A stretch of 64,000 bases of DNA from Bifidobacterium sp. WK041_4_12 (GTDB lineage Bacteria > Actinomycetota > Actinomycetes > Actinomycetales > Bifidobacteriaceae): contig NZ_CP129674.1 of assembly GCF_041080795.1 (NCBI RefSeq), positions 1,612,001 to 1,676,000 of the forward strand. The letters run 5' to 3'. The position numbers and the translations under genes are program-made. Shown here in pieces: positions 43,469 through 53,153 of this stretch. The notes beneath the pieces are model-generated. The model saw only the letters and a program-made list of their open reading frames with translations. It was not told the origin of the DNA and did no database searches. The stretch's first letter is position 1; each line of letters opens with the position of its first letter.

Positions 43469-44362
43469 TTACTTCTCTGCGGTCAGCGTTGCCTGCGTAA
43501 CCTGGTTGAAGAGCTCGTTGTATCCGCCTGGAGTCGATGCTGGAAGCACGACGGTCTTCGAGTTTGGCGATTCGGACAGCGAACGAACGACATCGAGATA
43601 CTGGTTGAACAGCACCACATTGTTCACATCGTTGATTTCCATGCCAACACCCTGAAGGCTCTTAATCTGGTCGACAATGCCGTTTGCAATCTCTCGACGA
43701 TAGTTGGCCTGACCTTCACCCTGCAACCTGGTACGCTCGGCCTCTGCAGCGGCCTGGGTTTCAATCTGAATCTGCTGAGCCTGTGCGCGTTCACGTGTCG
43801 CTTCCTTTTCACGCTGTGCGGCGTTGATGGAATCCATCGCGTTCTTGACCTGCTGGGAAGGATCGATTGCCGTAACCAAGGTCTTGATGACGGAGAAACC
43901 GAACTTGGACATTTCCTGACCAACGGTCTTCTGCACGTCGGATGCGACATCATCCTTGCGAGCAAAGGCATCATCGAGCTTCAGTCCAGGGATTGCGCTT
44001 CGCAGTGCATCCTCGATGTATGATCTGAGCTGGCCTGCGGGGTCGCGCAGCTCATAGTATGCGGTGGCAACGTTCTCTGGATTGACGCGGAACTGCGTGG
44101 ACACCACCACGGTGACGAAGACGTTGTCAAGCGTCTTGGTTTCAAGCTTGACGCTGAGCTGGTTGACGCGCATGTTGGTCTTCATGGAAATGCGGTCGAC
44201 AATCGGAATCTTGGCGTGCAGGCCCGCATACGTGACCTTCTTGAACTTGCCTAAACGCTCGACGATGTAAGCCTGCTGCTGCGGCACCACATACAGGGCA
44301 CCAAACAGAAGCAGGGCAATAAGCACCAGCACGATAATTACGGTTATGAGGCTACCAGTCAT
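43469..44362 (-). CDS. SPFH/band-7 family membrane protein (stomatin/QmcA-like)
   Basis: A 297-aa protein with one N-terminal membrane helix (residues 4-26), then an SPFH domain ('VVPQQQAYIVERLGKFKKV' to about 190) and an Ala/Glu/Gln-rich coiled coil ('QREKEATRERAQAQQIQIET', 'EAERTRLQGEGQA'). The layout matches stomatin-type QmcA/HflK-related scaffolds, which form oligomeric rings in membrane microdomains and can modulate proteases. No NfeD partner is adjacent. Confidence 0.9.
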   Translation of the reverse strand: MTGSLITVIIVLVLIALLLFGALYVVPQQQAYIVERLGKFKKVTYAGLHAKIPIVDRISMKTNMRVNQLSVKLETKTLDNVFVTVVVSTQFRVNPENVATAYYELRDPAGQLRSYIEDALRSAIPGLKLDDAFARKDDVASDVQKTVGQEMSKFGFSVIKTLVTAIDPSQQVKNAMDSINAAQREKEATRERAQAQQIQIETQAAAEAERTRLQGEGQANYRREIANGIVDQIKSLQGVGMEINDVNNVVLFNQYLDVVRSLSESPNSKTVVLPASTPGGYNELFNQVTQATLTAEK

Positions 44363-44587
44363 CTTTTCTCCAGATTTGTATGAGTTTCAATGATGTCAAT
44401 ATCGTTATGAATATTGACTTTCTCCCTTGTCCAAGCATATCAGCATTCGCTGCGCGAGCCTAGAAAAGTTCCATGACAGCGTCCAACCGCTGCCGCTAAT
44501 GGCTGAATTCACCGAGTGAGATTGCGCCGCTGGAATCACATCACTACAAATGGTTGATAGCGGTTTTCTATGTGAAAGGAGTCGCGC

Positions 44588-45538
44588 ATGGCGACATTAG
44601 GCAACACTGGAACAGAAATCTATCCACTCGTTCTAGGAACCAACACCTTCGGATGGACCAGTTCGGAGCAGGATACACGCACGGTTCTGGACGATTTCGT
44701 CAGTGCAGGCGGCAATCTTATCGATACGGCAGATGTCTATTCAGCTTGGGCTCCAGGCCATTCCGGTGGTGAATCCGAAATCATTCTCGGACGCTGGCTG
44801 GCAACGAGCGGCAAGCGCAGCAAGGTGCTCATCGCAACCAAGGTTTCTCAGCATCCGCAATATTCCGGTCTTTCTGCAAACAATATCGAGGCAGCTGCCG
44901 ATGAGTCGCTGCTTCGTCTGGGCACCGACGTGATCGATCTCTATTATGCGCATTTCGATGATGAGAAGACACCGCTGGAAGAGACCGTTGCCGCCTTCGA
45001 CAAGCTCGTCAAGGAAGGCAAGATTCGTAACATCGGCATCTCGAACTATTCGGCGGAACGCGTCGAGGAATGGTTCCGCATTGCACGCGACAACAATCTC
45101 ACTCTGCCGGTCGCCCTGGAACCTCATTACAATCTGGTGACGAGACGCAACTACGAGGAGCATCTGCTGCCCGTAGCCAAGAAGGAGAATCTGGCCGTGT
45201 TCCCCTATTTCGCGCTCGCTGCTGGCTTCCTTACCGGTAAGTATCGCAGTGAAGACGATCTGAAAGGCAAACAGCGCGGAGGCATGGTCAAGGGATACTT
45301 CTCCAAGGAAGGACTTGACGTGGTTTCGGCAATGGACGAGATTGCCAAGGCGCACGATGTTGCCATAGCGAGCATCGCACTGGCATGGCTGCGTCATCAG
45401 CCTCAGATTGCCGGGCCCATCGCTTCAGCACGCATTCCCGAGCAGCTTACGGCATTGCTGGCATCGACACAGATCGATCTGTCCGCCGACGAGCTTTCGA
45501 CGCTGGACAAGGTCTCTGCCACCGTTCCTGAGCAGTAG
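44588..45538 (+). CDS. Aldo/keto reductase
   Basis: A 316-aa AKR with the full catalytic tetrad: D46 and Y51 in 'IDTADVYSAW', K85 in 'IATKV', and H122 in 'YYAHFDD'. 'GKIRNIGISNYS' and the C-terminal 'PIASARIPEQL' segment bind NADP(H). Such enzymes reduce aldehydes or ketones, or sugar derivatives. AAAGGAG precedes the ATG. It is monocistronic; the specific substrate is not evident. Confidence 0.92.
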   Translation: MATLGNTGTEIYPLVLGTNTFGWTSSEQDTRTVLDDFVSAGGNLIDTADVYSAWAPGHSGGESEIILGRWLATSGKRSKVLIATKVSQHPQYSGLSANNIEAAADESLLRLGTDVIDLYYAHFDDEKTPLEETVAAFDKLVKEGKIRNIGISNYSAERVEEWFRIARDNNLTLPVALEPHYNLVTRRNYEEHLLPVAKKENLAVFPYFALAAGFLTGKYRSEDDLKGKQRGGMVKGYFSKEGLDVVSAMDEIAKAHDVAIASIALAWLRHQPQIAGPIASARIPEQLTALLASTQIDLSADELSTLDKVSATVPEQ

Positions 45539-45571
45539 TTTCGACTCGTTGCAGTCCAAACTGTTCGAACG

Positions 45572-45597
45572 CTGAGCGCTCAAAACTCAGCGCTCAG
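45572..45597. terminator. Convergent hairpin between AKR and GNAT genes
   Basis: CTGAGCGCT (45572-45580) pairs with AGCGCTCAG (45589-45597) around an 8-base loop. It covers the stop of the minus-strand GNAT gene. A short T-run is lacking, so efficiency is uncertain. Confidence 0.5.
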
Positions 45598-46204
45598 CAC
45601 GTTGTTCCCACTGCTCTCTGGTGATTCGTCGGAGTTCTTCATTCCGATAGATGTCACCGGGGAGCATGTCCATATGTATATGTTCCATGATGCACACGTG
45701 CTCGAATCCAATCTTGTCTTGAGCACGACCGGATTTGATGTTGTTCACGTCGTGTCTGCACCAGATCGTATGGAGTTTCAGATCCTTGAATCCATGCTCC
45801 AATATGGCCCCCGATGCCTGCGGGATCAGCCCTCTCCCCCAGAATGGCTTGCCAATCCAGAACCCCAGCTCCATCGTGTTGCCCACGCTGTCCTGTCCAG
45901 CTAGGTCGAGCGCCTCAATGTAGTGCATGACTTGTGGCGGAACTGCTTGCAGGCTTATCGAACCGATGGGCTTGTCGATAAGATCTTCATCCTCTGGATG
46001 TTTCAGCACGACGGCATAGCTCTGCGCGTTGCAGAGCACCGTTCGAATAACTGCGGCACTTTCCTCGGCATCTGCATGCGCGCTCCAACCGGCAGAGGGT
46101 CCGACATCAGGATCCTGCGCATATCGGTATAACGATGCAGTTTCCGCATCATCATTCGCTCTCCATGCTCTCAGAATCAGGTCTTCGGTCGTCAACTCTC
46201 GCAT
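45587..46204 (-). CDS. RimJ/RimL-type GNAT acetyltransferase
   Basis: A roughly 205-aa protein of the Acetyltransf_3 branch: 'ELTTEDLILRAWRANDDAETASLYRYAQDPDVG', the acetyl-CoA loop 'ELGFWIGKPFWGRGLIPQA', and 'CRHDVNNIKSGRAQDKIGFEHV'. These enzymes acetylate N-termini of ribosomal proteins or small amines. The start is uncertain: ATG 46204 (used), ATG 46225 or ATG 46264. Confidence 0.85.
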   Translation of the reverse strand: MRELTTEDLILRAWRANDDAETASLYRYAQDPDVGPSAGWSAHADAEESAAVIRTVLCNAQSYAVVLKHPEDEDLIDKPIGSISLQAVPPQVMHYIEALDLAGQDSVGNTMELGFWIGKPFWGRGLIPQASGAILEHGFKDLKLHTIWCRHDVNNIKSGRAQDKIGFEHVCIMEHIHMDMLPGDIYRNEELRRITREQWEQRAER

Positions 46205-46386
46205 TGAACACTGTGTCTCTCTCATACAGCACAGTGTAGTGCCCTCGCAAACAGTGAACCCCACAAGTAATCGACATGAACGCCTATGCGCCGATTCCTT
46301 GCGGGGTTGATTGCTTTCAGAGCGAGATTCTGACAGGCATATTCGTTTGCACGGCCCAGTGCTCAGTCATGTGCTGCCAGATTCGG

Positions 46387-49122
46387 CTACTTGAAGAGCT
46401 GACTGTGTCGCCTGATAAGCACCAGGCTTCCACCAATGAGCAGAACCAGTGCTCCGATTGCCGCTATCAGAGAGACGTTGGCACCGGTCGAGGCCAAGGG
46501 CTTCGAAGCGGTCTCACCGCCTGCGTTATTGATTTGCGTTGGAGTCTTCGAAGCGTTCGGCGTTCCACCGTTGCCGGAATTGGTCGGAGCCGGAGTTGGA
46601 GCCGAGCCGCCATTCGAACCACTGTTGGAACCGCCATTCGAGCCGCCGTTATCGGACACGTTCTGCACGCTCGGCACCGCAGCGCCAGGAATAACCTTGA
46701 CGACGTTTCCCTTGCTGTCGAGTTGCACAGTTGAGCTCATCGCAGCGGCGAGATCAAGGTTGTAATACCCCTGCGATTCCGCCTGCAGCGGTTCGTCGGA
46801 TACCGGCAGAGCGGTCATCGCCAGCACCTCTCGACGCTGAGCACTGCTCAATGTCGGGTAGGTCGTGATCAGCAGGTTTTCCGCACCGGTCGGAACGTTT
46901 GCCACACTGGTGGAAGCTGCCTTTTGCAAAGCGCTAACCCCAGTTCCAACCTGGCTGAAACCGTATGTCATTCGGTTTTCATAGACCTTGATTGCAGAAG
47001 CGCGGTCTGTCACGGCTTCTTTGGATACCACATCGACGAAATCATTGCTGTATCCGTTCGTGCCGTTTGCTTTGGTAGCGGTGATGCATGCGGCCAGCGT
47101 CGAACCTTCGCCGTTTGCTTTGCACTGGGCGGTGAGATAGTTGACCAGCTCAGCGCGTGCAGGCATCAGCTGATCCTTCACGAACTCCGGATCGGACCAA
47201 CGTGCTGCATTGGCAGCGTCACCATCCATGCGACCTCCAATGATGTCAAGCGGGTAATGCACGCCGAGCACGATGCGGTTGTTGCCCGCTTCGGAGCCTC
47301 GTGCAAGGATTTCAGGAGCAAGCTCTGGCAGCAAGGTGGCAAGACCGACCGCACCCGATGTCGCGTATGTGGTATGTCCCGAAGGGAACGAACCAGAGGT
47401 CAGCATGCCATTGTAAGATGGATCATGCTCGTTTCCATCGGCGCTTGTCCATACTGGTGCTTTGACGATGGGCACCGATGTTTCAAGCCCGGCGGCAGGA
47501 TATCCGCCCTTCGTCCGGTCAACGTATGGACGTGGATGGTTGTATGCCTTCTTAGGCTTTGATGTCGATACGTAATCCCCCAAGGTCGATACGCCATAGC
47601 CACTTGCATCCGTCTGCATAAACAGCTTGGTAAACAGCGGCAACTGATTCTTCGCAATGCCTTGGTTCAGATAGGTTCCCAGCACTGGTCCGAGAGAGTC
47701 AGGCAGTGTCTCGCCCAGCTCGTAATCGGAATCGACCAACGCACGCTGAACCTGCTTCGAAGGAGTCGAAGAGGTTGAACCCTCGGCTGCCTTGTTGTTG
47801 ATCGCCTGGGTGAGATCGTCATTTTCTTTGAGGATTTGAGCATTCTTTACCACGCCGACACCGAATGTGGATGGATTCTTGGAATCGAAGGGATTCGAAG
47901 CCTGCCACAGTGAGCTGAATCCGCTCAGGATGCTCATGAGGTCCGGTTGATTGGTATCCGATTCATAAACGGCGGTATCCACGTTGAGATTCAATACGCG
48001 GGTGGTCTGGGTGGGATTGAAATTGTTGTCGCTGATAAGACTGACGTTGGCGATGTTGCCAGACTGCTTGGTGATGGCAAGGCCTTCGTAGTTGTCCATC
48101 AGCGGGTTCTTCTGCACTGCGCCCGGCTTGAGGGGTGCGTTAAGCGTGGAGCAGTTGACGAGATCGCCCAGGGTCGTGGCTGGCACGAAGTCTGAGGCTG
48201 GAGCAGAAGAGAGATTGGCGACATTGCTGACATCAGAGGCAGTCGTGATTGCGCTGATCTTCGAAAGAATGATGTCGTTGCCTGTCGTTTTGTTGTATGA
48301 ACGTTGCAGCACGAGCGCGCTGTCGTCGGAAAGCAGCGCAATGTCGGACACACCCTTGGCACCGTCGGCAACATTGAATGCCACCTGCTTGGTGAGCTTC
48401 CATTGACCGGCCGCTCCAGCCTGATCGTCGCGATATACCAGGAAGCGTCGAATCAGCGACGTGCCCTGAACGCCGTCACCGGAAAGGCTTCCTTCCATGG
48501 ATGCTATGACTTCGTGTCCGGCTGGCGAAACGCTCACGCCTTCGAGAGTCAGGTTGTCGGTCGCTTCGCCTGCCGGTGCAACGTCGAATCTGCTAGGAAC
48601 GGCGAGCTCCTGCTGCTGAATTCCCTGACGGTTGTATATGCGGATTGACGGTTCCGTCTCCGAGCTGACCATGAAGTTTCCATCAGGCAGAACGGCGAGA
48701 CCTTCATTGTCTGAATTCGTGCCATCATAAGGCGTTCCATCGGCATGCTTCAAGATGATCGGACTGCCGGTGATCTTGGGGCTGGCTAGATTGCCACCTA
48801 TGAACCAGATTCTGGCTGACGTCTTGCCATTGTTGTCGAGTGAAGACACATACGAACCGCTGGTCTGATCCCATGCCAGCGATGAGAGTCCACCGACCTC
48901 TACGCCATCGGCCTGAACGCCATCGAGCGCATCCGAATAGCCTGAAAGACCGATATGTGCAGAGCAGGCATCCTGTGCTGTTGCCTGAACGTTTGTAGCT
49001 TCTGCTGCGGAAGCAGTAGGAGCCATGACAGCTGCCAGATTGGTGGCGGTCACGCACGTTGCGACAGCGACTGCCGCAAGCAGCCATCGCGACGCACGCA
49101 TGTGTCGTTGCTTGTATACCAT
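46387..49122 (-). CDS. Cell-wall-anchored phytase-like / PAP2 phosphatase fusion
   Basis: A 911-aa secreted protein. The signal peptide is at about 1-40. An 'esterase-like activity of phytase' beta-propeller domain follows at about 60-400 ('GGLSSLAWDQTSGSYVS', 'DNEGLAVLPDGNFMVSSE', 'DNYEGLAI'). A PAP2 acid phosphatase domain at about 510-640 carries 'KAYNHPRP', 'SFPSGHTTY' and 'NRIVLGVHYPLD'. The C-terminal region has N/G/S/P repeats, then an 'LASTG' sorting-like motif (about 877), a hydrophobic segment and a basic tail. LAxTG is the motif of class E sortases in actinobacteria. It may release phosphate from extracellular organic phosphates. Confidence 0.85.
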   Translation of the reverse strand: MVYKQRHMRASRWLLAAVAVATCVTATNLAAVMAPTASAAEATNVQATAQDACSAHIGLSGYSDALDGVQADGVEVGGLSSLAWDQTSGSYVSSLDNNGKTSARIWFIGGNLASPKITGSPIILKHADGTPYDGTNSDNEGLAVLPDGNFMVSSETEPSIRIYNRQGIQQQELAVPSRFDVAPAGEATDNLTLEGVSVSPAGHEVIASMEGSLSGDGVQGTSLIRRFLVYRDDQAGAAGQWKLTKQVAFNVADGAKGVSDIALLSDDSALVLQRSYNKTTGNDIILSKISAITTASDVSNVANLSSAPASDFVPATTLGDLVNCSTLNAPLKPGAVQKNPLMDNYEGLAITKQSGNIANVSLISDNNFNPTQTTRVLNLNVDTAVYESDTNQPDLMSILSGFSSLWQASNPFDSKNPSTFGVGVVKNAQILKENDDLTQAINNKAAEGSTSSTPSKQVQRALVDSDYELGETLPDSLGPVLGTYLNQGIAKNQLPLFTKLFMQTDASGYGVSTLGDYVSTSKPKKAYNHPRPYVDRTKGGYPAAGLETSVPIVKAPVWTSADGNEHDPSYNGMLTSGSFPSGHTTYATSGAVGLATLLPELAPEILARGSEAGNNRIVLGVHYPLDIIGGRMDGDAANAARWSDPEFVKDQLMPARAELVNYLTAQCKANGEGSTLAACITATKANGTNGYSNDFVDVVSKEAVTDRASAIKVYENRMTYGFSQVGTGVSALQKAASTSVANVPTGAENLLITTYPTLSSAQRREVLAMTALPVSDEPLQAESQGYYNLDLAAAMSSTVQLDSKGNVVKVIPGAAVPSVQNVSDNGGSNGGSNSGSNGGSAPTPAPTNSGNGGTPNASKTPTQINNAGGETASKPLASTGANVSLIAAIGALVLLIGGSLVLIRRHSQLFK

Positions 49123-49333
49123 GTTTTCCCCTTATACCGTGCCCAAGTCCCTCTTCTTGCGTACTTCCAAATCATCATGCGCATTCGCGCCTATGGCTTG
49201 GGCTCCGCAGTACACCCTAGGGGTCGAATCTTGAGCGGTAGGCAACCGAGAGACAATGGCATGCTAACTTCAGGTGAATTTCAGGTATCACGCCTATTGC
49301 ACAGACTGCAGATCGGATTGTGGTGTCGCTGAA

Positions 49334-49384
49334 AACACTGTGGGGGTTGAGCGGGAACAAGTCCCGTTCAACCCCCACAGTGTT
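49334..49384 (-). terminator. Intrinsic terminator downstream of ileS
   Basis: A 17-bp perfect stem (AACACTGTGGGGGTTGA with 49368-49384), a G-U pair and a further 5 bp close a 5-base loop. On the minus strand it is followed by TTTTC. It lies 66 bp after the ileS stop, in the 327-bp gap before the surface-protein gene, and nothing else is seen there. Confidence 0.85.
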
Positions 49385-49449
49385 CGTTATGGCGATGAGG
49401 CGTTATGCGCCTATATGCCTAACTGCCTATATGCCTCATGCAGTATGGC

Positions 49450-52400
49450 CTATGCGCGCTCGACTGAAACGCTCAGCTCCTGCGCCTGTTCATCGGAGTG
49501 AATCTCTACGCTAGTTGCAAGCGTCTCCTGAGCAATCAAATCGCGGAATTGCTCAACCTTCGCCGTGTCATCAGCCGGAACGTTCATCGTGAGCTTGATG
49601 CGATCGGAAATGTCAAAATCGGCTTCCTTTCGCGCATCCTGAACCACGCGAATGGCGTCGCGCGCATATCCCTCGGCAAGCAGATCAGCGTTTAGCTGCG
49701 TGTCGAGAATATCGAAGCCACCGGTCTGCAATGCAGTCGAAACGGAGTTTGCCTCTTCCTTGGCATCCTTCTCTTCGACCTGGTTCAGCACTTCGTATTC
49801 GCCCTCAACCAAAGGCAGCTCGCCGGAAGGCGTTTCCACGACAACCGAACCGTCTGGCTGCTGATGCCAGGCACCTGACTTTGATGCGCGAATCGCAAAC
49901 TGTACCTGCTTGCCAAGTCGCGGACCTGCGGCACGAGCATTCACACGCAGTTCATGAAGAATCTTCAAACCCTTCGAAGACGCCTCTTCGAGAGTCGAGA
50001 ACACAACCTTCTTCACGTTCAGTTCGCTTTTCAGCAGCTCTTCATACGGCTTCATGGCACGCACGTTCTCGACCACCACGGTCAGCTTGCTCAATGGTTG
50101 ACGAACTCGAATCTGCTGCGCCTTGCGCAAGCTCAAGGTGCTGGAAACGACTTCGCGCACCTTCTCCATCGCTGAAACAAGCTTGTCGTTGGCAACGAGA
50201 ACCCTGCCCAGCTCCGTGTCCTCGCCGCTCTGCTCGTCTACCACAAACGGCCAGTCCGCCAGATGCACCGACTCGCCACCGGTAAGACCACGCCATACTT
50301 CCTCGGCCTCCATAGGCGCAAGCGGAGCCAGAACACGAGAGAAGACTTCCAACGCCGTATACAGCGTGTTGAAAGCGTTCGGATCCTCCTCCCAGAAACG
50401 GTTACGCGTGTTGCGGATGTACCAGTTCGTCAGCACATCGATGAACTCGCCAACCGAAGCGCACGCGTCGGCGATGGCAAAGTCGTTCAACGAATGCTCA
50501 GTGTCAAGCACCATCTTGCGGGCGCGAGCCAGCAGATAGCGGTCCATGCGCGGCAGATCCTTGACCTCGTCGGCGGTAAGACGACGTGCGTTGAATCCCT
50601 TGCCGTTGTTGGCGGCGTTGGCATAGAGCGTGAAGAAGTAGTATGAACTCCACACCGGCAGCATGACCTGGCGCACGGTGTCACGGATGCCGTCTGAGGT
50701 CACCACGAGATTGCCGCCACGAAGCACGGTCGAGCTCATCAGGAACCAGCGCATGGCATCCGAGCCGAACTTGTTGAACACGCCGTTCACATCAGGGTAA
50801 TTGCGCAGATGCTTGCTCATTTTCTGACCGTCTGAGCCGAGCACGATGCCGTGGCAGATGACGTTCTTGAATGCGGGCTTGTCAAAGAGTGCGGTTGCCA
50901 TGACGTGCAGCAGATAGAACCAACCGCGCGTCTGACCGATGTATTCCACGATGTAATCGCAAGGGAAGTGCTGTTCGAAGTATTCCTTGTTTTCAAACGG
51001 GTAATGGAACTGTGCGAAGGGCATCGAACCCGAATCGAACCAGCAGTCAAGCACATCGGAAATGCGGTGCATCTGCGACTTGCCAGTCGGATCGTCAGGG
51101 TTCGGGCGCGTAAGGTCGTCGATCCAGGGGCGATGAAGGTTCACATTGCCTTTGTCGTCGGTCGGATAGCGGCCGAAGTCGTCCTTCAACTGTTCGAGTG
51201 AACCGTACACATCGACACGCGGATACTTTGGATCGTCCGAAACCCATACGGGAATTGGCGAACCCCAGAAACGATTGCGGCTGATGGACCAGTCACGCGC
51301 ATTCTGCAACCACTTGCCGAACTGTCCATCCTGAACGTTCTCAGGAATCCAGTTGATCTGCTGATTGTTCTTCAACAGGCGATCCTTGAACTTCGTGACC
51401 GACACGAACCAGCTTGAGACAGGCTTGTAGATAAGCGGCTTGCCGCAGCGCCAGCAATGCGGGTAGCTGTGCACGTAGCTCTTCTCCTGGAAGAGGATTG
51501 CGCGACGCTCCTCAGGGATGCTTGCCAACGGACCGTCACCGGCACGCAGGTTGCGGATGATGGGCATGTTCGAGTCAAACACCTGCATGCCTTCATAATC
51601 GGGGCAAAGCGAGGTGAACACAGCTCCGGCGTCCAACACGTCAACCGACTTGATGCCTTTGGCGTTCAAGGTGTTCATATCGTCTTCACCATAGGGAGCC
51701 TGATGAACGAGTCCGGTTCCTTCAACGGTATCGACATAGTCGGCGGTGAAAATCTGGTAGGCGTTCGGGCCAGGAGCGCCGCCCTCACCCAGTGCCTTGT
51801 CATCGGAGAAATATGGGAATACCGGCCAATAGCGCCAGCCTTCCATGTCGGAGCCCTTCAGCGTGCGGACGAGCTGATAGTCCTCGCCAAGCTCCTTCTG
51901 ATAATCCTCGACGCGTGCGGACGCGATATAGAACTTCTTGCCAGCATTCGTGCCGTTCACCGCAAGCAGCTCGCTGTATTCGATGTCCGGACCAACGACG
52001 ATGGCAAAGTTGGTTGGCATGGTCCACGGCGTGGTCGTCCAGACGACCGCATAGGCGTCGTCTTCGTTCTTAAGCTTCACGGCCACCGAAATGGTGACAT
52101 CCTGACGATCCTGATACACGTCTGCATCCATGCGCAGCTCGTGGTTCGAAAGCGGTGTCTGATCGTTCCAGCAGTATGGCAGCACACGATACCCCTGGTA
52201 TGCAAGACCCTTGTCATAAAGCTGCTTGAACGCCCAGATAACCGATTCCATGTAGGTGGTGTTGAGCGTCTTGTAGCCATGGTCAAAATCAACCCAGCGG
52301 GCCTGACGGTGAACGTAGCCCTTCCATTCTTCTGTGTATTTCAGTACGGAAGAGCGGCAGGCATCGTTGAACTTGGCGATGCCCATCTTCTCGATCTGGT

Positions 52401-52797
52401 CAACGCTTTCGATGCCCAGCTCGCGCTGCGCTTCCAATTCAGCGGGCAAGCCGTGCGTGTCCCATCCGAAGACGCGATTGACCTTATGACCCTTCATGGT
52501 CTGATAACGCGGAATGACATCCTTGGCGTAGCCGGTCAGCAAATGGCCGTAATGTGGCAGACCATTGGCGAATGGAGGGCCATCGAAGAACACGAATTCG
52601 TTGTTGAAATGCTCGCCAGAGCTTCTGTGATCGATGGATTTCTTGAAAGTGTCGTCTGTATCCCAGTAGTTCAGAACCTGTTGTTCCAAATCGGGGAAGC
52701 TTGGATTTGGCGCCACTCGCGCGCTCTTTCCCGACGCACTTGCCTTGGGATATTGATTGGCTGAATCATGTGTGGCTGATTCTGTGGTATCGCTCAC
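49450..52797 (-). CDS. ileS: Isoleucyl-tRNA synthetase (type 2)
   Basis: A 1115-aa class I synthetase. The HIGH-type motif is 'GLPHYGHLLTG' (about residue 80) and the KMSKS-type motif 'GQKMSKHLRNYPD' (about 662). The 'WTTTPWTMPTNFAIVVG' and 'DTHGLPAE' blocks belong to the editing and catalytic cores. The length and KMSKHLRNYPD belong to the eukaryote-like IleRS2 group, which is naturally insensitive to mupirocin; bifidobacteria are known for this. Start is GTG 52797 with GAGGAG six bases upstream, preceded by a T-box leader. Confidence 0.95.
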   Translation of the reverse strand: MSDTTESATHDSANQYPKASASGKSARVAPNPSFPDLEQQVLNYWDTDDTFKKSIDHRSSGEHFNNEFVFFDGPPFANGLPHYGHLLTGYAKDVIPRYQTMKGHKVNRVFGWDTHGLPAELEAQRELGIESVDQIEKMGIAKFNDACRSSVLKYTEEWKGYVHRQARWVDFDHGYKTLNTTYMESVIWAFKQLYDKGLAYQGYRVLPYCWNDQTPLSNHELRMDADVYQDRQDVTISVAVKLKNEDDAYAVVWTTTPWTMPTNFAIVVGPDIEYSELLAVNGTNAGKKFYIASARVEDYQKELGEDYQLVRTLKGSDMEGWRYWPVFPYFSDDKALGEGGAPGPNAYQIFTADYVDTVEGTGLVHQAPYGEDDMNTLNAKGIKSVDVLDAGAVFTSLCPDYEGMQVFDSNMPIIRNLRAGDGPLASIPEERRAILFQEKSYVHSYPHCWRCGKPLIYKPVSSWFVSVTKFKDRLLKNNQQINWIPENVQDGQFGKWLQNARDWSISRNRFWGSPIPVWVSDDPKYPRVDVYGSLEQLKDDFGRYPTDDKGNVNLHRPWIDDLTRPNPDDPTGKSQMHRISDVLDCWFDSGSMPFAQFHYPFENKEYFEQHFPCDYIVEYIGQTRGWFYLLHVMATALFDKPAFKNVICHGIVLGSDGQKMSKHLRNYPDVNGVFNKFGSDAMRWFLMSSTVLRGGNLVVTSDGIRDTVRQVMLPVWSSYYFFTLYANAANNGKGFNARRLTADEVKDLPRMDRYLLARARKMVLDTEHSLNDFAIADACASVGEFIDVLTNWYIRNTRNRFWEEDPNAFNTLYTALEVFSRVLAPLAPMEAEEVWRGLTGGESVHLADWPFVVDEQSGEDTELGRVLVANDKLVSAMEKVREVVSSTLSLRKAQQIRVRQPLSKLTVVVENVRAMKPYEELLKSELNVKKVVFSTLEEASSKGLKILHELRVNARAAGPRLGKQVQFAIRASKSGAWHQQPDGSVVVETPSGELPLVEGEYEVLNQVEEKDAKEEANSVSTALQTGGFDILDTQLNADLLAEGYARDAIRVVQDARKEADFDISDRIKLTMNVPADDTAKVEQFRDLIAQETLATSVEIHSDEQAQELSVSVERA

Positions 52798-53090
52798 CGC
52801 AATCTCCTCGTGTCTAGGTTTTTCACCTTACGAGGACGATGTGCAACGACTGCTCGCTGCCACCGCGGTACCACCTCGCTTGCTGCGCATTCACGGCACA
52901 TACATGCGCAACCGCTTGAATCAGGCTGTTCGGGCCATTCCGCCGGTTCTAATAATGCGAGTTGCCTGATTTCCATGAAGCTGCGGCTCTTTGCTGCAAC
53001 CGCTCCTTGGAATCCACGCCTTGCATGTTCTTCCGGTGACTCCCCGCTGATAACGGATCAATGCCATACAGCCGCCATGATAACACCTGT
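52798..53090 (-). promoter_or_regulatory. T-box riboswitch in the ileS leader (translational type)
   Basis: On the minus strand the conserved T-box AGGTGGTACCGCGG is at 52876-52863. Upstream, the segment at about 53062-53035 (TTGATCCGTTATCAGCGGGG) fits Stem I with an AUC isoleucine specifier at 53058-53056. After the T-box, CCTCGT (about 52833) can pair with ACGAGG (about 52808-52803), which is part of the ileS ribosome binding site, and no T-run terminator follows. Uncharged tRNA-Ile would therefore free translation, as described for actinobacterial ileS T-boxes. The 5' limit is approximate. Confidence 0.85.
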
Positions 53091-53153
53091 TGCGGAGTCG
53101 CGTTGCACTTTGCTCGCAGCTTCGAGGCAGCGACGCTACGAGCCCTGCATCGC

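Noticed and set aside
51457..52764. Long plus-strand open frame (435 aa) opposite ileS
   Set aside because: Antisense shadow of a strongly conserved synthetase; no ribosome binding site or domain.
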